Shown here in pieces: positions 32,820 through 41,898 of a stretch of DNA of 64,000 bases. The notes under the pieces were generated by a model. The model made no database searches and was not told where the DNA came from. It worked only from the letters and a program-made list of their open reading frames with translations. The position numbers and the translations under genes were made by a program. Source of the DNA: M3007 sp032115775 (GTDB lineage Bacteria; Bacteroidota; Bacteroidia; Chitinophagales; Saprospiraceae); contig JAUMBL010000023.1 in assembly GCA_032115775.1 (NCBI GenBank), positions 1 through 64,000 of the forward strand. The letters run 5' to 3'. Positions within the stretch are counted from its first letter, which is position 1. Each line of letters begins with the position of its first letter.

Positions 32820-33313
32820 CCGCTTTCGCGCGCATTCAAGCCAAAATATATACCCACGATTCCATCGCCCGCCAGGCCGAGGCTTGGCGCACCGCGGGCA
32901 AACGCATCGTTTTTACCAACGGATGTTTCGATCTGTTGCACTACGGTCACCTGCACTACCTGGCGGAGGCGGCCGATTTGGCGGACTGCCTGGTTGTCGG
33001 CCTCAACAGCGCGGATTCAGTGCGCCGGCTTAAAGGCCCGCATCGGCCTATTAACGATGAAATCACGCGCCTGCACGCGCTGGCGGCTATGGAATTTGTG
33101 GCCGGCGTGGTCGTTTTTGACGAGGATACACCCCTGCAACTCATCGGGTGCGTGCAGCCGGATGTACTGGTGAAAGGCGGTGACTGGCGTCCGGAGCAGA
33201 TCGTCGGGGCGGATCTGGTGCTGGCTCGGGGCGGCAAGGTGCTGAGCCTGCCTTTTGTGGACGGCTATTCGACCACGGCCATCGAACGGAGGATTTTGGC
33301 CGCCGGAACCTGA
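32816..33313 (+). CDS. rfaE2: RfaE domain II-type nucleotidyltransferase (D-glycero-beta-D-manno-heptose 1-phosphate adenylyltransferase-like)
   Basis: 165 aa. A class-I cytidylyltransferase-fold with the HxGH nucleotide-binding motif (FTNGCFDLLHYGHLHYL). Also present are VVGLNSADSVRRLKGPHRPIN and the C-terminal LPFVDGYSTTAIERRIL, all typical of stand-alone RfaE2. The known reaction activates heptose-1-phosphate with ATP for LPS core synthesis, in the cytoplasm. In Bacteroidota the nucleotide sugar product may serve other polysaccharides. Coupled to the upstream membrane protein by a 4-bp overlap. No kinase domain (RfaE1) is fused or adjacent. Confidence 0.88.
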   Translation: MTAFARIQAKIYTHDSIARQAEAWRTAGKRIVFTNGCFDLLHYGHLHYLAEAADLADCLVVGLNSADSVRRLKGPHRPINDEITRLHALAAMEFVAGVVVFDEDTPLQLIGCVQPDVLVKGGDWRPEQIVGADLVLARGGKVLSLPFVDGYSTTAIERRILAAGT

Positions 33314-33403
33314 CCGCATTGCATTCGGGATGCGCGGATAATGTTATTTGCGTTAATATTGTCTAAACGTTTTTTAACTCCATGCCTTTTCACCCCCCTT
33401 TTC

Positions 33404-33411
33404 TAACTTTG
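33404..33411 (+). promoter_or_regulatory. Promoter -7 box TAACTTTG upstream of the PPIase gene
   Basis: An exact TAnnTTTG match, about 178 bp before the start at 33589. A second box, AATCTTTG (33560-33567, one mismatch), is much closer. The 275-bp gap also contains a 10-bp inverted repeat GCGGATTATT / AATAATCCGC (near 33411 and 33522). The two boxes may both be used. Confidence 0.4.
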
Positions 33412-33588
33412 CGGATTATTTTTTAAAAAAAAGCAGCTGTTGATCCGGATAAATATACCCGAAAGGTCTGTATTATGCCGAGTAAACCAGTTTTCATAAA
33501 TTAAAAAACGGCGAAAAACGGCGAATAATCCGCTTTGCAAGTCGGATTCAAAACTACGCAATCTTTGCGCCGGAAAAAGAAAATCAAT

Positions 33589-35577
33589 ATGTCCCACATG
33601 TTCAAACAATCCATTGCCCTGTTCGCCGGAATCCTGCTGAGCGCCGGCGTCGCCTTTAGTCAGAACGACGATCCGGTGCTCTTTACCGTGCAAAATACGC
33701 CGGTGCACGTGTCGGAATTCCGCTACATCTATTCCAAAACGAACCAGGATAAGGCCGATTTTTCCCGGGCTTCGCTGGAGGAATACCTGAATCTGTATAT
33801 CAATTTTAAATTGAAGGTGCAAAAAGCCCGCGATTTGCAACTGGATACGATACCGGATACCAAAAGCGAACTCGAAGGATACCGCCGCCAACTGGCAAAT
33901 TCGTACCTCGTGGATAAAGAGGTGACGGAAAAACTGGTGCAGGAAACCTACCAACACCTCACGCAAGACGTGGATATCAGCTATCTTTTGGTGAACTTAG
34001 ACCGCGCCGCGCCGGCGTCCGACACCGCCGCCGCCTACGAACGCGCGATGCGTTTGCTGGCACAGCTCCGCGCCGGCACGCCGTTCGACCAACTGGCGGC
34101 CGACAGCTCGGACGACCGCTCTGCGCGGGACAACCGGGGCCGACTCGGCTATGTCACCGCCATGTTTCCAGATGGATTTTACGAAATGGAAAAAGCCGTT
34201 TATACAGCCAAACCCGGCAGCATCATCGGCCCGGTTCGCTCGCCCTCCGGGTATAATCTTATCCAGGTACACGATTTTCGCCCCGCCCGCGGCGAAGTCG
34301 AGGTCGGCCATATCCTGGCGCGCAAAGGCGAGACGCCCGAAAAAGCGGCAGCTGCAAAAATGCGGATTGACAGCGCGTATGCCGCCCTGCAGGCCGGCCT
34401 GAACTGGGAACAGGCCTGCACGCAATTCTCGGAAGACGGCGGCACCGCCGCGAAATCGGGTTATATCGGATTTTTTGGCATTAATCGCTATCAGAAAAAT
34501 TTTGAAGACGCCGCTTTCGGATTGAAAAAAGACGGCGATTATTCCGAACCGGTGGAAACAGCCGTCGGCTGGCATATCATCCGTCGGGTCAGCCGCCGCC
34601 CCATCAGTACCTTCGACGATATGAAACGCCCGCTCGCAGAGCGCGTAAAACGCGACAGCCGCAACGAAATCGCCAAACAGGCCATGATCGGCCGCATCAA
34701 AAAAGAAGCGGGGTTTCAGGAAAATGCACAAGTGTTGACGAACTGGATCGCCGTGCAGGAAGACAGCGTTTTTCATACCTTCCGCTGGAAACCGAATCCA
34801 GACGCGCCGCAGGACGTACTCCTGCGCTTCGGCTCTGGGAAAACGTACACGCTCGCCGACTTCGAGCAGTATTGCTCCCGTGCGGGCCGCGAACGCATGC
34901 GCGGAAAAGGGTTCCCGGTGGAAGAAACGGCGAACAGCCTGTATAAAACGTGGTCGGAGGATTGCGCCATGCAGTATGAAGAAACCCAACTCGAAAAAAA
35001 ATACCCCGAATTCCGCTCGCTGATGCGCGAGTACGAGGAGGGCATCATGCTGTTCGAAGCGGCTAAACGCCTGGTTTGGGATCGCGCAAACACGGATTCT
35101 ACCGGTCTGGAAGCGTATTATAATACGACCCTCAAAGGCAAATACAAGTGGGATGAGCGCGCCCGCGTCGGTTTCTACACGGTTAAATCAGATAATCCCA
35201 AGGTGTGGAAAAAAGTCTATGACATGGCCGCTAAAAAATCGGCCGCCGAGGTGCAGAAAAAATTTAATAAAAAAGCCGATAATGAGGTTGTGGCGGTGCT
35301 GGAGAAAACGTACGAAAAAGGGAAAAACAAGGAATTGGAAAACCTCTGGCGAAACGGCGCCATGAGTGAACCCAAAACGGACGCAGGAACCAAAACGACC
35401 TCCTTCCTGAAAGTCCAGGAAATGATTCCGCCAGGCCCTAAAGAACTCAACGAGGCTCGCGGATATGCAGTAGCCGATTACCAGGATTATCTTGAAAAGC
35501 GATGGGTGGAAGACCTCCGCAAAGAATACAAGGTGACGCTGAATCAACCGGTTTTTGATGCGCTGGTCAAAAAATAA
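33589..35577 (+). CDS. SurA/PpiC-like periplasmic peptidyl-prolyl isomerase
   Basis: 662 aa. Start at the ATG at 33589 with a following signal peptide (MFKQSIALFAGILLSAGVAFSQ). A SurA-like N-terminal helical domain (~25-115; EYLNLYINFKLKVQKARDL) precedes two parvulin domains (~118-240 and ~243-350, with GHILARKGETPEKA and a PVETAVGWHIIRRV end). A long C-terminal helical tail follows. Such proteins chaperone outer-membrane proteins and isomerise prolyl bonds in the periplasm. Upstream in-frame extension (33535) rejected. The 3' end overlaps the following TonB-like gene by 23 bp, so translational coupling is likely. Confidence 0.9.
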   Translation: MSHMFKQSIALFAGILLSAGVAFSQNDDPVLFTVQNTPVHVSEFRYIYSKTNQDKADFSRASLEEYLNLYINFKLKVQKARDLQLDTIPDTKSELEGYRRQLANSYLVDKEVTEKLVQETYQHLTQDVDISYLLVNLDRAAPASDTAAAYERAMRLLAQLRAGTPFDQLAADSSDDRSARDNRGRLGYVTAMFPDGFYEMEKAVYTAKPGSIIGPVRSPSGYNLIQVHDFRPARGEVEVGHILARKGETPEKAAAAKMRIDSAYAALQAGLNWEQACTQFSEDGGTAAKSGYIGFFGINRYQKNFEDAAFGLKKDGDYSEPVETAVGWHIIRRVSRRPISTFDDMKRPLAERVKRDSRNEIAKQAMIGRIKKEAGFQENAQVLTNWIAVQEDSVFHTFRWKPNPDAPQDVLLRFGSGKTYTLADFEQYCSRAGRERMRGKGFPVEETANSLYKTWSEDCAMQYEETQLEKKYPEFRSLMREYEEGIMLFEAAKRLVWDRANTDSTGLEAYYNTTLKGKYKWDERARVGFYTVKSDNPKVWKKVYDMAAKKSAAEVQKKFNKKADNEVVAVLEKTYEKGKNKELENLWRNGAMSEPKTDAGTKTTSFLKVQEMIPPGPKELNEARGYAVADYQDYLEKRWVEDLRKEYKVTLNQPVFDALVKK

Positions 35578-35995
35578 ACGCGGACTGTTCCGCAAATTCC
35601 TCCCGACACTCGCGCTGCCCGGTCTGCTCGCCGCAGCAAACCTGGCAGCGCAATGCCCGGAATCCGAATACGCAGACGCGAAAGAACTGTGGCAGGTGCA
35701 AGTACAACCGGAATTTCCGGACGGCGGCGACGCCGCGCTCTTCCGTTTTGTCACCCTGCTGCCCTTCCCCGGCCTGCCGCCGGAAATCAGCCCGGTGCAC
35801 GATTTTCAGGTGCAGTTCGTCGTGGAAAAGGACGGAAAAGTGGGGCGCCTGTGCGCCCTGAAATACCCCGATCATCCCTGGACCATCGCGCTGCTGAACC
35901 ACCTCGCCCTTTCTCCAACCTGGAAACCCGGCCGATTGGGACAGGAGGCTGTGCCGGTACGGTATGTGTTGCCGCTGCGTCTGCGCGGGGAGTAA
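35555..35995 (+). CDS. Small exported TonB C-terminal-like protein
   Basis: 146 aa. A signal-like N-terminus (FLPTLALPGLLAAANLAAQ) is followed by a ~90-residue domain of the TonB C-terminal type: VQPEFPDGGDAALFRFV, FQVQFVVEKDGKVG, ALLNHLALSPTWKPGRLGQEAVPVRYVLPLRL. Bacteroidota have many such free TonB-CTD proteins, normally periplasmic. Without a membrane anchor or Pro-rich linker it probably is not a complete energy transducer. Its start codon lies inside the PPIase gene. A second Met at 35558 is equally likely. Ends next to the strong hairpin before radA. Confidence 0.75.
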   Translation: MMRWSKNKRGLFRKFLPTLALPGLLAAANLAAQCPESEYADAKELWQVQVQPEFPDGGDAALFRFVTLLPFPGLPPEISPVHDFQVQFVVEKDGKVGRLCALKYPDHPWTIALLNHLALSPTWKPGRLGQEAVPVRYVLPLRLRGE

Positions 35996-36045
35996 GATTC
36001 TGTTTGGACTTTTCTGCTTTCGGCAGAAAAGTCCAAACAGAATCT
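35995..36045. terminator. Perfect 22-bp-stem hairpin between the TonB-like gene and radA
   Basis: The arms AGATTCTGTTTGGACTTTTCTG (35995-36016) and its exact complement (36024-36045) enclose a 7-nt loop CTTTCGG. It overlaps the TAA stop of the upstream gene and lies 27 bp from radA. It has no T-run of note after the plus-strand arm, so it may act as an mRNA-stabilising or termination structure, or both. Confidence 0.65.
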
Positions 36046-36072
36046 AAGTATAAACCCATTAATATTGATCCG

Positions 36073-37446
36073 ATGGCCAAAGCGCGCACCATTTTTTTCT
36101 GCTCCAATTGCGGCGCCTCTTCCCCGAAGTGGCAGGGCAAATGCCCCCATTGCAATGAATGGAATACATACCAAGAGGAACTCATCCAAAAAGAGACCGT
36201 TGCGGAGGAAAAACGCCGCGCCTGGGCAGGGAGCAAAACAGAATCGGCCCGGGCAATCCCGCTGGCGACGATAAAAACAGGCGCCACCCAACGGCTCGAT
36301 ACCACCGACGCCGAACTCAACCGCGTGCTCGGCGGCGGTGTGGTGCCCGGCTCCTTGGTGCTCATCGGCGGGCAGCCGGGGATTGGTAAAAGTACCCTGA
36401 TGCTCCAGGTCGCCCTGCGTGCGCCGGTTCGGGTGCTGTATGTCAGCGGAGAGGAAAGTGAGGAGCAAATTAAAATGCGCGCCGACCGCCTGCCCGACGG
36501 GCGTTCGGACTGCTTTATCCTTACCGAAACCAATACCGGCAAAATCCTCCAGCAAGCGCAAGACCTGCAGCCCCAATTGCTGGTGGTGGACTCTATCCAA
36601 ACGATGAGCAGCCCGCATCTTGATAGCGCGCCTGGCGGCGTCGCACAGGTGCGCGAATGCGCCGCCGAGTTGCTCCGGTTTGCCAAGGAAACCAATATCC
36701 CAATTTTCCTCATCGGGCATATCAACAAGGAGGGTGATATCGCCGGCCCCAAACTGCTGGAACACATTGTGGACTGCGTCCTGCAATTCGAGGGGGATCG
36801 CCACAATACCTATCGCATCCTGCGCACGCTCAAAAATCGCTTCGGCAGTACCGACGAAATGGGCATTTATGAAATGCAGTCAGCCGGTCTGCGCGAAGTC
36901 AGCAACCCCTCCGAGCTCTTGTTGAGCCAGAAAGACGAAGAACTCAGCGGCTGCGCCGTGGCGGCGACCATGGAGGGCATGCGGCCGATGCTCATCGAAA
37001 CCCAGGCGCTGGTGAGCAAATCGGTGTACGGCACCCCCCAACGCTCCGCCACCGGTTTTGATATGCGCCGCCTGCAAATGCTGCTCGCCGTGCTGGAGAA
37101 ACGCTGCGGTTATTTTTTCAGCATGAACGACGTGTTTCTCAACCTCGCCGGCGGGATTCGGGTGGAGGATCCCGCCATCGACCTGGCGATTGTTGCCGCG
37201 CTGATCTCTTCTTTGCTCGACGTCAATATCCCGTCCGACACCTGCTTTTCCGGCGAAATCGGCCTCAGCGGCGAAATCCGTGCCGTAAGTCGGATCGAAC
37301 AACGCGTGGCGGAGGCTGCCCGATTGGGGTTCAAGGAAATATTTATCTCGAAGTACAACGCCAAGGGGGTGGATTTCAGTAAATATCCAATTCGCGTGTA
37401 TGCGATCGGCAAAGTGGACGAGCTGAAGAGCGCCTTGTTTGTTTGA
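36073..37446 (+). CDS. radA: DNA repair protein RadA
   Basis: 457 aa, normal length. Start at the ATG of MAKARTIFFC, since the zinc finger must be intact: Cys10, 13, 24 and 27 (CSNCG and CPHC). Walker A GGQPGIGKST (~99-108), Walker B near LLVVDSIQTM, the RadA-specific KNRFGS at 254-259, and a C-terminal Lon-type substrate domain with ICFSGEIGLSGEIRAV-like sequence (CFSGEIGLSGEIRAVSRIEQ). RadA is a RecA-related helicase-like ATPase that processes branched recombination intermediates. Upstream frame 35653-36072 is not coding for RadA. Neighbours do not form an obvious operon. Confidence 0.96.
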   Translation: MAKARTIFFCSNCGASSPKWQGKCPHCNEWNTYQEELIQKETVAEEKRRAWAGSKTESARAIPLATIKTGATQRLDTTDAELNRVLGGGVVPGSLVLIGGQPGIGKSTLMLQVALRAPVRVLYVSGEESEEQIKMRADRLPDGRSDCFILTETNTGKILQQAQDLQPQLLVVDSIQTMSSPHLDSAPGGVAQVRECAAELLRFAKETNIPIFLIGHINKEGDIAGPKLLEHIVDCVLQFEGDRHNTYRILRTLKNRFGSTDEMGIYEMQSAGLREVSNPSELLLSQKDEELSGCAVAATMEGMRPMLIETQALVSKSVYGTPQRSATGFDMRRLQMLLAVLEKRCGYFFSMNDVFLNLAGGIRVEDPAIDLAIVAALISSLLDVNIPSDTCFSGEIGLSGEIRAVSRIEQRVAEAARLGFKEIFISKYNAKGVDFSKYPIRVYAIGKVDELKSALFV

Positions 37447-37473
37447 GTCGCCCTTTGTCCGGGCGCGTGGGAG

Positions 37474-40212
37474 TTACCGGATCAACTCAATATATCCGCT
37501 CAGTCGCGCCGGATTCAGCCGCAGGCCGTCCACCCGTTGTTCGTACACCTGGCAGACATAAAAATACGTGCTGTCGGACAGTTCTTTGTCGTTGTTGGAG
37601 CGGCCGTTCCAGTTCAGGTTGGGGTCGGTGGTAGAAAACACCAAATTCCCCCAGCGATTAAACACTTGAAAATCCACTTTTTCTACGAACCGCCAGCCGG
37701 GGAACGGGGTGTACAGGTCGTTTGCGCCGTCGCCATTGGGTGTGAACACATTGGGCAGTTCGTACAGCGGGCAATTGTCCACGCAAATGGTAACGCTGCG
37801 CGCGCTTTCATTTCCTGCGGAATCCAGGGCGCTGACGGCGTAGCAACCGGCGAGTCCCTCATTCAGCAAGTGGGTGAAATTGGTCTGATCCGCCCGGTTC
37901 AACACCGCGAACGCCTGCAGGGGCGTTTCTGCGTCCGGGGCAAACCAGAGGCGATAGCCCACAGCGTCGGGCAGTCCGCTGCATACCTGGTTGGGATTCG
38001 TCCACTGCAGGCGGTTTTCGTAAGGAGGGCCGGTATTCGGCGCCTGCGCATCGGAACACAGATTGGAGACGATCAGGCTGGGCGGACAAGGCGGCGTCGT
38101 GTCCAGCGGGATGCCGCAGGCTTCCTGCGAAAAATTAATCAGCGGGTCGAGGATACCGCCGATGCTGTAACTGCCGGTGCTGCGCACGCGGTAGCAGTAG
38201 GATTGCCCGTTTTCGAGTCCGCGGTCGGCATATTCCGCGGTCAGGCTGTTTCCGATGGAGTCAAATTGTCCGCTTGCCGGATTCAATCGGAAAACGGCGT
38301 AGGAATTGTTCAGCCAGGGCGTTTTTTCCTGCCAGGACAACAGATTGGTATTGTCTGTGGCCGTCACCGCAAGGAAAACCGAGGAGGCGGGGTTCGTGGC
38401 GCCCAGGGGCGCGTTTTCGCCGCGCACGAAAAATTCTACCCGGTAACGGTAAGCTTGCTCGGCGGTATTCAGGCCGGTATCCTCGAAAAGGGTGTCGTTA
38501 GCCTGCCAAAATTGGGCGGCGGTAAAATCCGCGCCGGGTACCGGCGTGAAGGCGGCGCCGGAAAGCCCCGGCGCGTGCAAGAGCCGGTATCGGTACGGGC
38601 CGGGGTTCGAAACGGTGTCCAGATCCTGTGCCAGCGGTTTGGACCAGCGCACCAGCATCCGGCCGGCGGCGGTTCCGGTGGCTTGGACGTCCACGTTGGT
38701 GAGGAGCGGCAGGTTGCGGGGCAGTTGCACGCAGACCTCCTCCGAGGGCAGGCTTTCCACCAGGTTAAAGGCATAGCCGCCGGCGGATATTTTGGCAAAT
38801 TTGGCCAATACCCGGTAGCAGTAGGTCTGGCCGCTTTCAACCTGGTCGTCTGTGAAGACATACCGGCCGTTTTGTACTTCCCGGGTAACAAACACCAGTT
38901 CCGTGTACCCCTTTCCATCCAGCCCCGGCATACAGGTATCTATCGGAAACGGATTGCTGCCTGCACGGCGCCAGACGGAAAATCCGTAAAAATAATTATC
39001 CGCCGCATCTTCGCAGACGTAGGGAGACTCCCAGGAAATCCGGACGGTATTCTGGCCTGCAACCGCTTGCACGGCTTCCGGAGGCGGGCCGACGACCTTG
39101 ACGGAGAGCGTTTTCAAGTCTGCCAGTTGCGGAACGGCAAAGCTGATCGAATCTGTTGCTTTGAACACGACGGAGTACGGTTGTTTGGAAATATGTTCGC
39201 AGGCGGTATTCCAGCGGAAGCGTCCGGTAACCGGCGGGTCGAGATAGACGCCGGGGGCGAAAAATTCTGCCGGGCTGAAGGGCGTGACGAAAGGCCCGCC
39301 GAGGGCGGTGAGCAGGATGCGGTCGCCGTCGGGATCGTTGCCCGGGACATTAAAATCTATCGTTTCGCCTGCCACCACGCAAATATTCTCTGGCGCTTGT
39401 ACGGTCGGCGGATTGTTGTCGCATACGTCCACAAAAATTTGCATATCGCGGATGGTCGTATCAATCGGGATGCCTTCCCGCCAAGTGACGATAATGAAGG
39501 CGAGATTGTATTCGCCCGGCGCCTGCGGGGATAGCCACAGGATATCGCCGGTTTTTTCATTAATTTGGAGTAGATTATTCGCCCCCGAGCCGATTTGATT
39601 CGGATACGAATAGTTTGGCACCGGCGTTCGCAGTCCCTGTAGGGGTACGATCAGGTGGTAGGCGAGGCTGTCGCCCTCGTCCGGATCAAACGCATTGGGG
39701 TTGTGCTTGAAGGGTTTGCCCACACAGGCGTTGTCAATCGGCGGCTGCAGGAGGTACGGGGTCGTATTGGCGCCTCCGAATTGCGGATCCTGAAAAGAAT
39801 AGGTCGTCTGGATATGAAACGGCACATTGTCCGAAGAGGGCGGGTTCACATTCACGATCCCCGCAATCCGGTTGGGATCCGTCATCCCGATCACATAGGT
39901 GGAAGGCCCGGCATAGGTATGCTCTGCGATATACAGGTTGTATTTGATATCATTGGGCAGCACCACGCCGTTGCCGTTGCCATTCGATCGGCCGACCGCT
40001 TCGCAAAAGGAGTCGCCCCAACAGATCGTCAGGGTGTCGCGGTCGGCATTGACACTGCTTGCTTTCGTCCAGGTGATAATGGTGGCCCGAATCGTGAGCG
40101 GACCGATCTGCTCGATGTGGATTTCTCCCGCCCGATTGTGGGTTGCTCCGACTGGGCCGGCGCAGACCAAAAGGCAAAATAATCCGGGTAGTATGTATCT
40201 TAGCGTCTTCAT
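37474..40212 (-). CDS. T9SS type B sorted secreted protein with FN3-like modules
   Basis: 912 aa. Signal peptide MKTLRYILPGLFCLLVCAGP ending before THNRAGEI. The THNRAGEIHIEQIG start and the ITVNTHTYxG-like part (EHTYAGPSTYVIGM) are seen in a family of large Bacteroidota secreted proteins. Then come cadherin-like/Ig segments (DPDGDRILLTA) and three or four FN3-like modules with sentences such as VRISWESPYVC, RVLAKFAK and YRVRSTGSYS. The C-terminus is a gliding-motility-associated domain (TIGR04131-like): LPNVFTPNGDGANDLYTPF, FQVFNRWGNLVFST. It is exported by T9SS, with attachment or polymer-binding as inference. It converges on radA. The 665-aa antisense ORF is a shadow. Confidence 0.88.
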   Translation of the reverse strand: MKTLRYILPGLFCLLVCAGPVGATHNRAGEIHIEQIGPLTIRATIITWTKASSVNADRDTLTICWGDSFCEAVGRSNGNGNGVVLPNDIKYNLYIAEHTYAGPSTYVIGMTDPNRIAGIVNVNPPSSDNVPFHIQTTYSFQDPQFGGANTTPYLLQPPIDNACVGKPFKHNPNAFDPDEGDSLAYHLIVPLQGLRTPVPNYSYPNQIGSGANNLLQINEKTGDILWLSPQAPGEYNLAFIIVTWREGIPIDTTIRDMQIFVDVCDNNPPTVQAPENICVVAGETIDFNVPGNDPDGDRILLTALGGPFVTPFSPAEFFAPGVYLDPPVTGRFRWNTACEHISKQPYSVVFKATDSISFAVPQLADLKTLSVKVVGPPPEAVQAVAGQNTVRISWESPYVCEDAADNYFYGFSVWRRAGSNPFPIDTCMPGLDGKGYTELVFVTREVQNGRYVFTDDQVESGQTYCYRVLAKFAKISAGGYAFNLVESLPSEEVCVQLPRNLPLLTNVDVQATGTAAGRMLVRWSKPLAQDLDTVSNPGPYRYRLLHAPGLSGAAFTPVPGADFTAAQFWQANDTLFEDTGLNTAEQAYRYRVEFFVRGENAPLGATNPASSVFLAVTATDNTNLLSWQEKTPWLNNSYAVFRLNPASGQFDSIGNSLTAEYADRGLENGQSYCYRVRSTGSYSIGGILDPLINFSQEACGIPLDTTPPCPPSLIVSNLCSDAQAPNTGPPYENRLQWTNPNQVCSGLPDAVGYRLWFAPDAETPLQAFAVLNRADQTNFTHLLNEGLAGCYAVSALDSAGNESARSVTICVDNCPLYELPNVFTPNGDGANDLYTPFPGWRFVEKVDFQVFNRWGNLVFSTTDPNLNWNGRSNNDKELSDSTYFYVCQVYEQRVDGLRLNPARLSGYIELIR

Positions 40213-40240
40213 GTTTATATGCGTTGCGAATGAACGACTG

Positions 40241-40248
40241 CTAAGATA
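40241..40248 (-). promoter_or_regulatory. Promoter-like box TATCTTAG for the type B sorted gene
   Basis: Minus-strand TATCTTAG, one change from TAnnTTTG, lies ~29 bp upstream of the start at 40212. It resembles the box of the giant SprB gene (20328). Confidence 0.4.
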
Positions 40249-40295
40249 AAATAATTTCAGGGAAGTTGTTCAAAAAATGTTTGTTTTGCCATTCT

Positions 40296-40616
40296 ATGCT
40301 ACTTTACAACGTCACCATAACCGTGGATTTTGAGATTCACGAAGACTGGCTCCGCTGGATGCGAGAAACCCATATCCCGGACGTCATGTCCACAGGCATG
40401 TTTTTATCCTACCGTATGTCGCGGCTGCTGGGGCATGAGCATCAGGATTCGGAAATTTTTTCGGTGCAATATCTCGTACGCGATATGGCGCACCTGCGCC
40501 GTTACCAGGAGGAATTTGCGCCTGCGCTTCAACAAGAAACCAAGGCGCGCTATGACGGTAAATTCGCGGTGTTCCGAACGGTCATGGAACTGCTGGATCA
40601 CAACGAAAAACCCTAG
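40296..40616 (+). CDS. DUF4286 family protein
   Basis: 106 aa from MLLYNVTITVDFEIHEDW. The whole length matches the small DUF4286 family (ferredoxin-like fold; EDWLRWMRETHIPDVMSTGM, VQYLVRDMAHLRRYQEEFAP). Function unknown. Cytoplasmic, with no signal. The annotated start at 40266 would add MFKKCLFCHS, which is unlike the family, so the shorter start is preferred. Divergent from the type B sorted gene (84-bp gap). The region after its stop carries the 18-bp tandem repeats. Confidence 0.85.
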   Translation: MLLYNVTITVDFEIHEDWLRWMRETHIPDVMSTGMFLSYRMSRLLGHEHQDSEIFSVQYLVRDMAHLRRYQEEFAPALQQETKARYDGKFAVFRTVMELLDHNEKP

Positions 40617-40650
40617 GTTCCCGCATTTATTTCCCGCAGAATACGCAAAA

Positions 40651-40717
40651 AAAATCTGCGAATTCCGCGAATTCTGCGGGATACCCGAATTCTGCGGGAG
40701 AACTGAATTCTGCGGGA
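40651..40717. repeat. Short tandem repeat, 18-bp period, three good copies
   Basis: The core GAATTCTGCGGGA recurs at 40669, 40687 and 40705 with an exact 18-bp spacing. Inter-core bases vary. A degraded copy (GAATTCCGCG) lies just before. The array occupies the spacer between the DUF4286 stop and the VWA gene start, right upstream of a GATCTTTG promoter-like box at 40731-40738. Possible multi-site binding region. Confidence 0.75.
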
Positions 40718-40742
40718 GATACACGCACACGATCTTTGTACC

Positions 40743-41849
40743 ATGGACACCCTTACGCGATGGCGGTTGATTTTAGGCGCTGCGGCAGATCCGGCGGCGG
40801 AATTATCCCTAGACGAGCAGCAATCGGGCATGGACCGTGCGTTGGAGGCCTTGTACAATACGGATCGCCAGGGCGGACTGGGCAGTTCTTCGCCCAAAAT
40901 AAATCGCTGGCTGGGCGATATTCGCCGATTTTTTCCCAGTTCGGTCGTCCAGGTGATGCAACGCGACGCACTGGAGCGACTGGGGCTGCGGCAGTTGTTG
41001 CTGGAGCCTGAATTATTGTCCGGCATAGAACCGGACGTGCACCTGGTCGGCGCGCTGCTCTCGCTGAATAAAGTATTGCCCGACAAAACGCGCGAAACCG
41101 CCCGGGAGGTTGTGCGCCGCGTGGTGGAAGATTTGCAGCGCAAACTCCGTCCCCAACTGCTCGAGGCGGTACGTGCCGCGCTGCAGCGCGCAGACCGCAA
41201 CCGCCGCCCGCGCCATAAAGAGATTGACTGGCGGCGGACGATTTACGCTAACCTCAAGCATTACCAGCCGGAACTCCGCGCGATTATCCCGGAAACAATT
41301 TATGGGTACGGCCGGAAAGGCCACGCCTTGCGCCATGTTATTTTCCTGACCGATCAGAGCGGCTCCATGGCGGATTCGGTGGTCTATGCCGGGATATTCG
41401 GCGCCGTGTTGGCTTCGGTGCGCAGCCTGCAGACCGATTTGATCGCCTTTGATACCGCTGTAGTGGATCTCAGCGCGCACCTGCACGATCCGGTCGAACT
41501 CCTGTTTGGGGCTCAATTGGGCGGCGGGACGGATATTGCAAAAGCGCTGGCTTTCGCGCAGACGCGCATCCGGACGCCCCAGGACACGATTCTGATTCTG
41601 CTCAGCGACCTCTACGAGGGCGGGAACCGGCAGGAAATGCTCAAAATTCTGGGCCGATTGGCGCAAAGCGGCGTTCGTATCGCAGCGCTCCTGGCGCTCT
41701 CCGATGAAGGCGCGCCTGCCTACGACCACGAAAACGCGGCCGCTCTTGCCGCCCTGGGGATCCCCGCCTTCGCCTGTACTCCCGACCGGTTCTCCGAGCT
41801 CCTGAGCGCCGCCATCGCCCGGGAAGATTTGAGCCGGTGGAATAAGTAG
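40743..41849 (+). CDS. VWA domain protein (CoxE-like)
   Basis: 368 aa. A helical N-terminal ~200 residues is followed by a von Willebrand A domain. The MIDAS metal site is complete: DQSGSM at ~205, a Thr in GGGTDIAKAL (~263), and Asp in LLSDLYEGG (~285). This group (VWA containing CoxE-like) usually sits beside a MoxR ATPase and SWIM-zinc-finger genes. Here neither is adjacent; a MoxR gene is 20 kb away at 61746. Probable role: metal-dependent protein assembly. The start is only five bases after a promoter-like box, so leaderless or slightly later initiation is possible. No membrane segment. Confidence 0.85.
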   Translation: MDTLTRWRLILGAAADPAAELSLDEQQSGMDRALEALYNTDRQGGLGSSSPKINRWLGDIRRFFPSSVVQVMQRDALERLGLRQLLLEPELLSGIEPDVHLVGALLSLNKVLPDKTRETAREVVRRVVEDLQRKLRPQLLEAVRAALQRADRNRRPRHKEIDWRRTIYANLKHYQPELRAIIPETIYGYGRKGHALRHVIFLTDQSGSMADSVVYAGIFGAVLASVRSLQTDLIAFDTAVVDLSAHLHDPVELLFGAQLGGGTDIAKALAFAQTRIRTPQDTILILLSDLYEGGNRQEMLKILGRLAQSGVRIAALLALSDEGAPAYDHENAAALAALGIPAFACTPDRFSELLSAAIAREDLSRWNK

Positions 41850-41898
41850 TTGCAAATAGTTCCGAACAAGCCCGCCTGCCCGACTGTTTTATAGTTAC

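Noticed and set aside
37537..39534. 665-aa plus-strand ORF opposite the type B sorted gene
   Set aside because: Antisense shadow of 37474-40212; no domain, low-complexity GRQ-rich protein.
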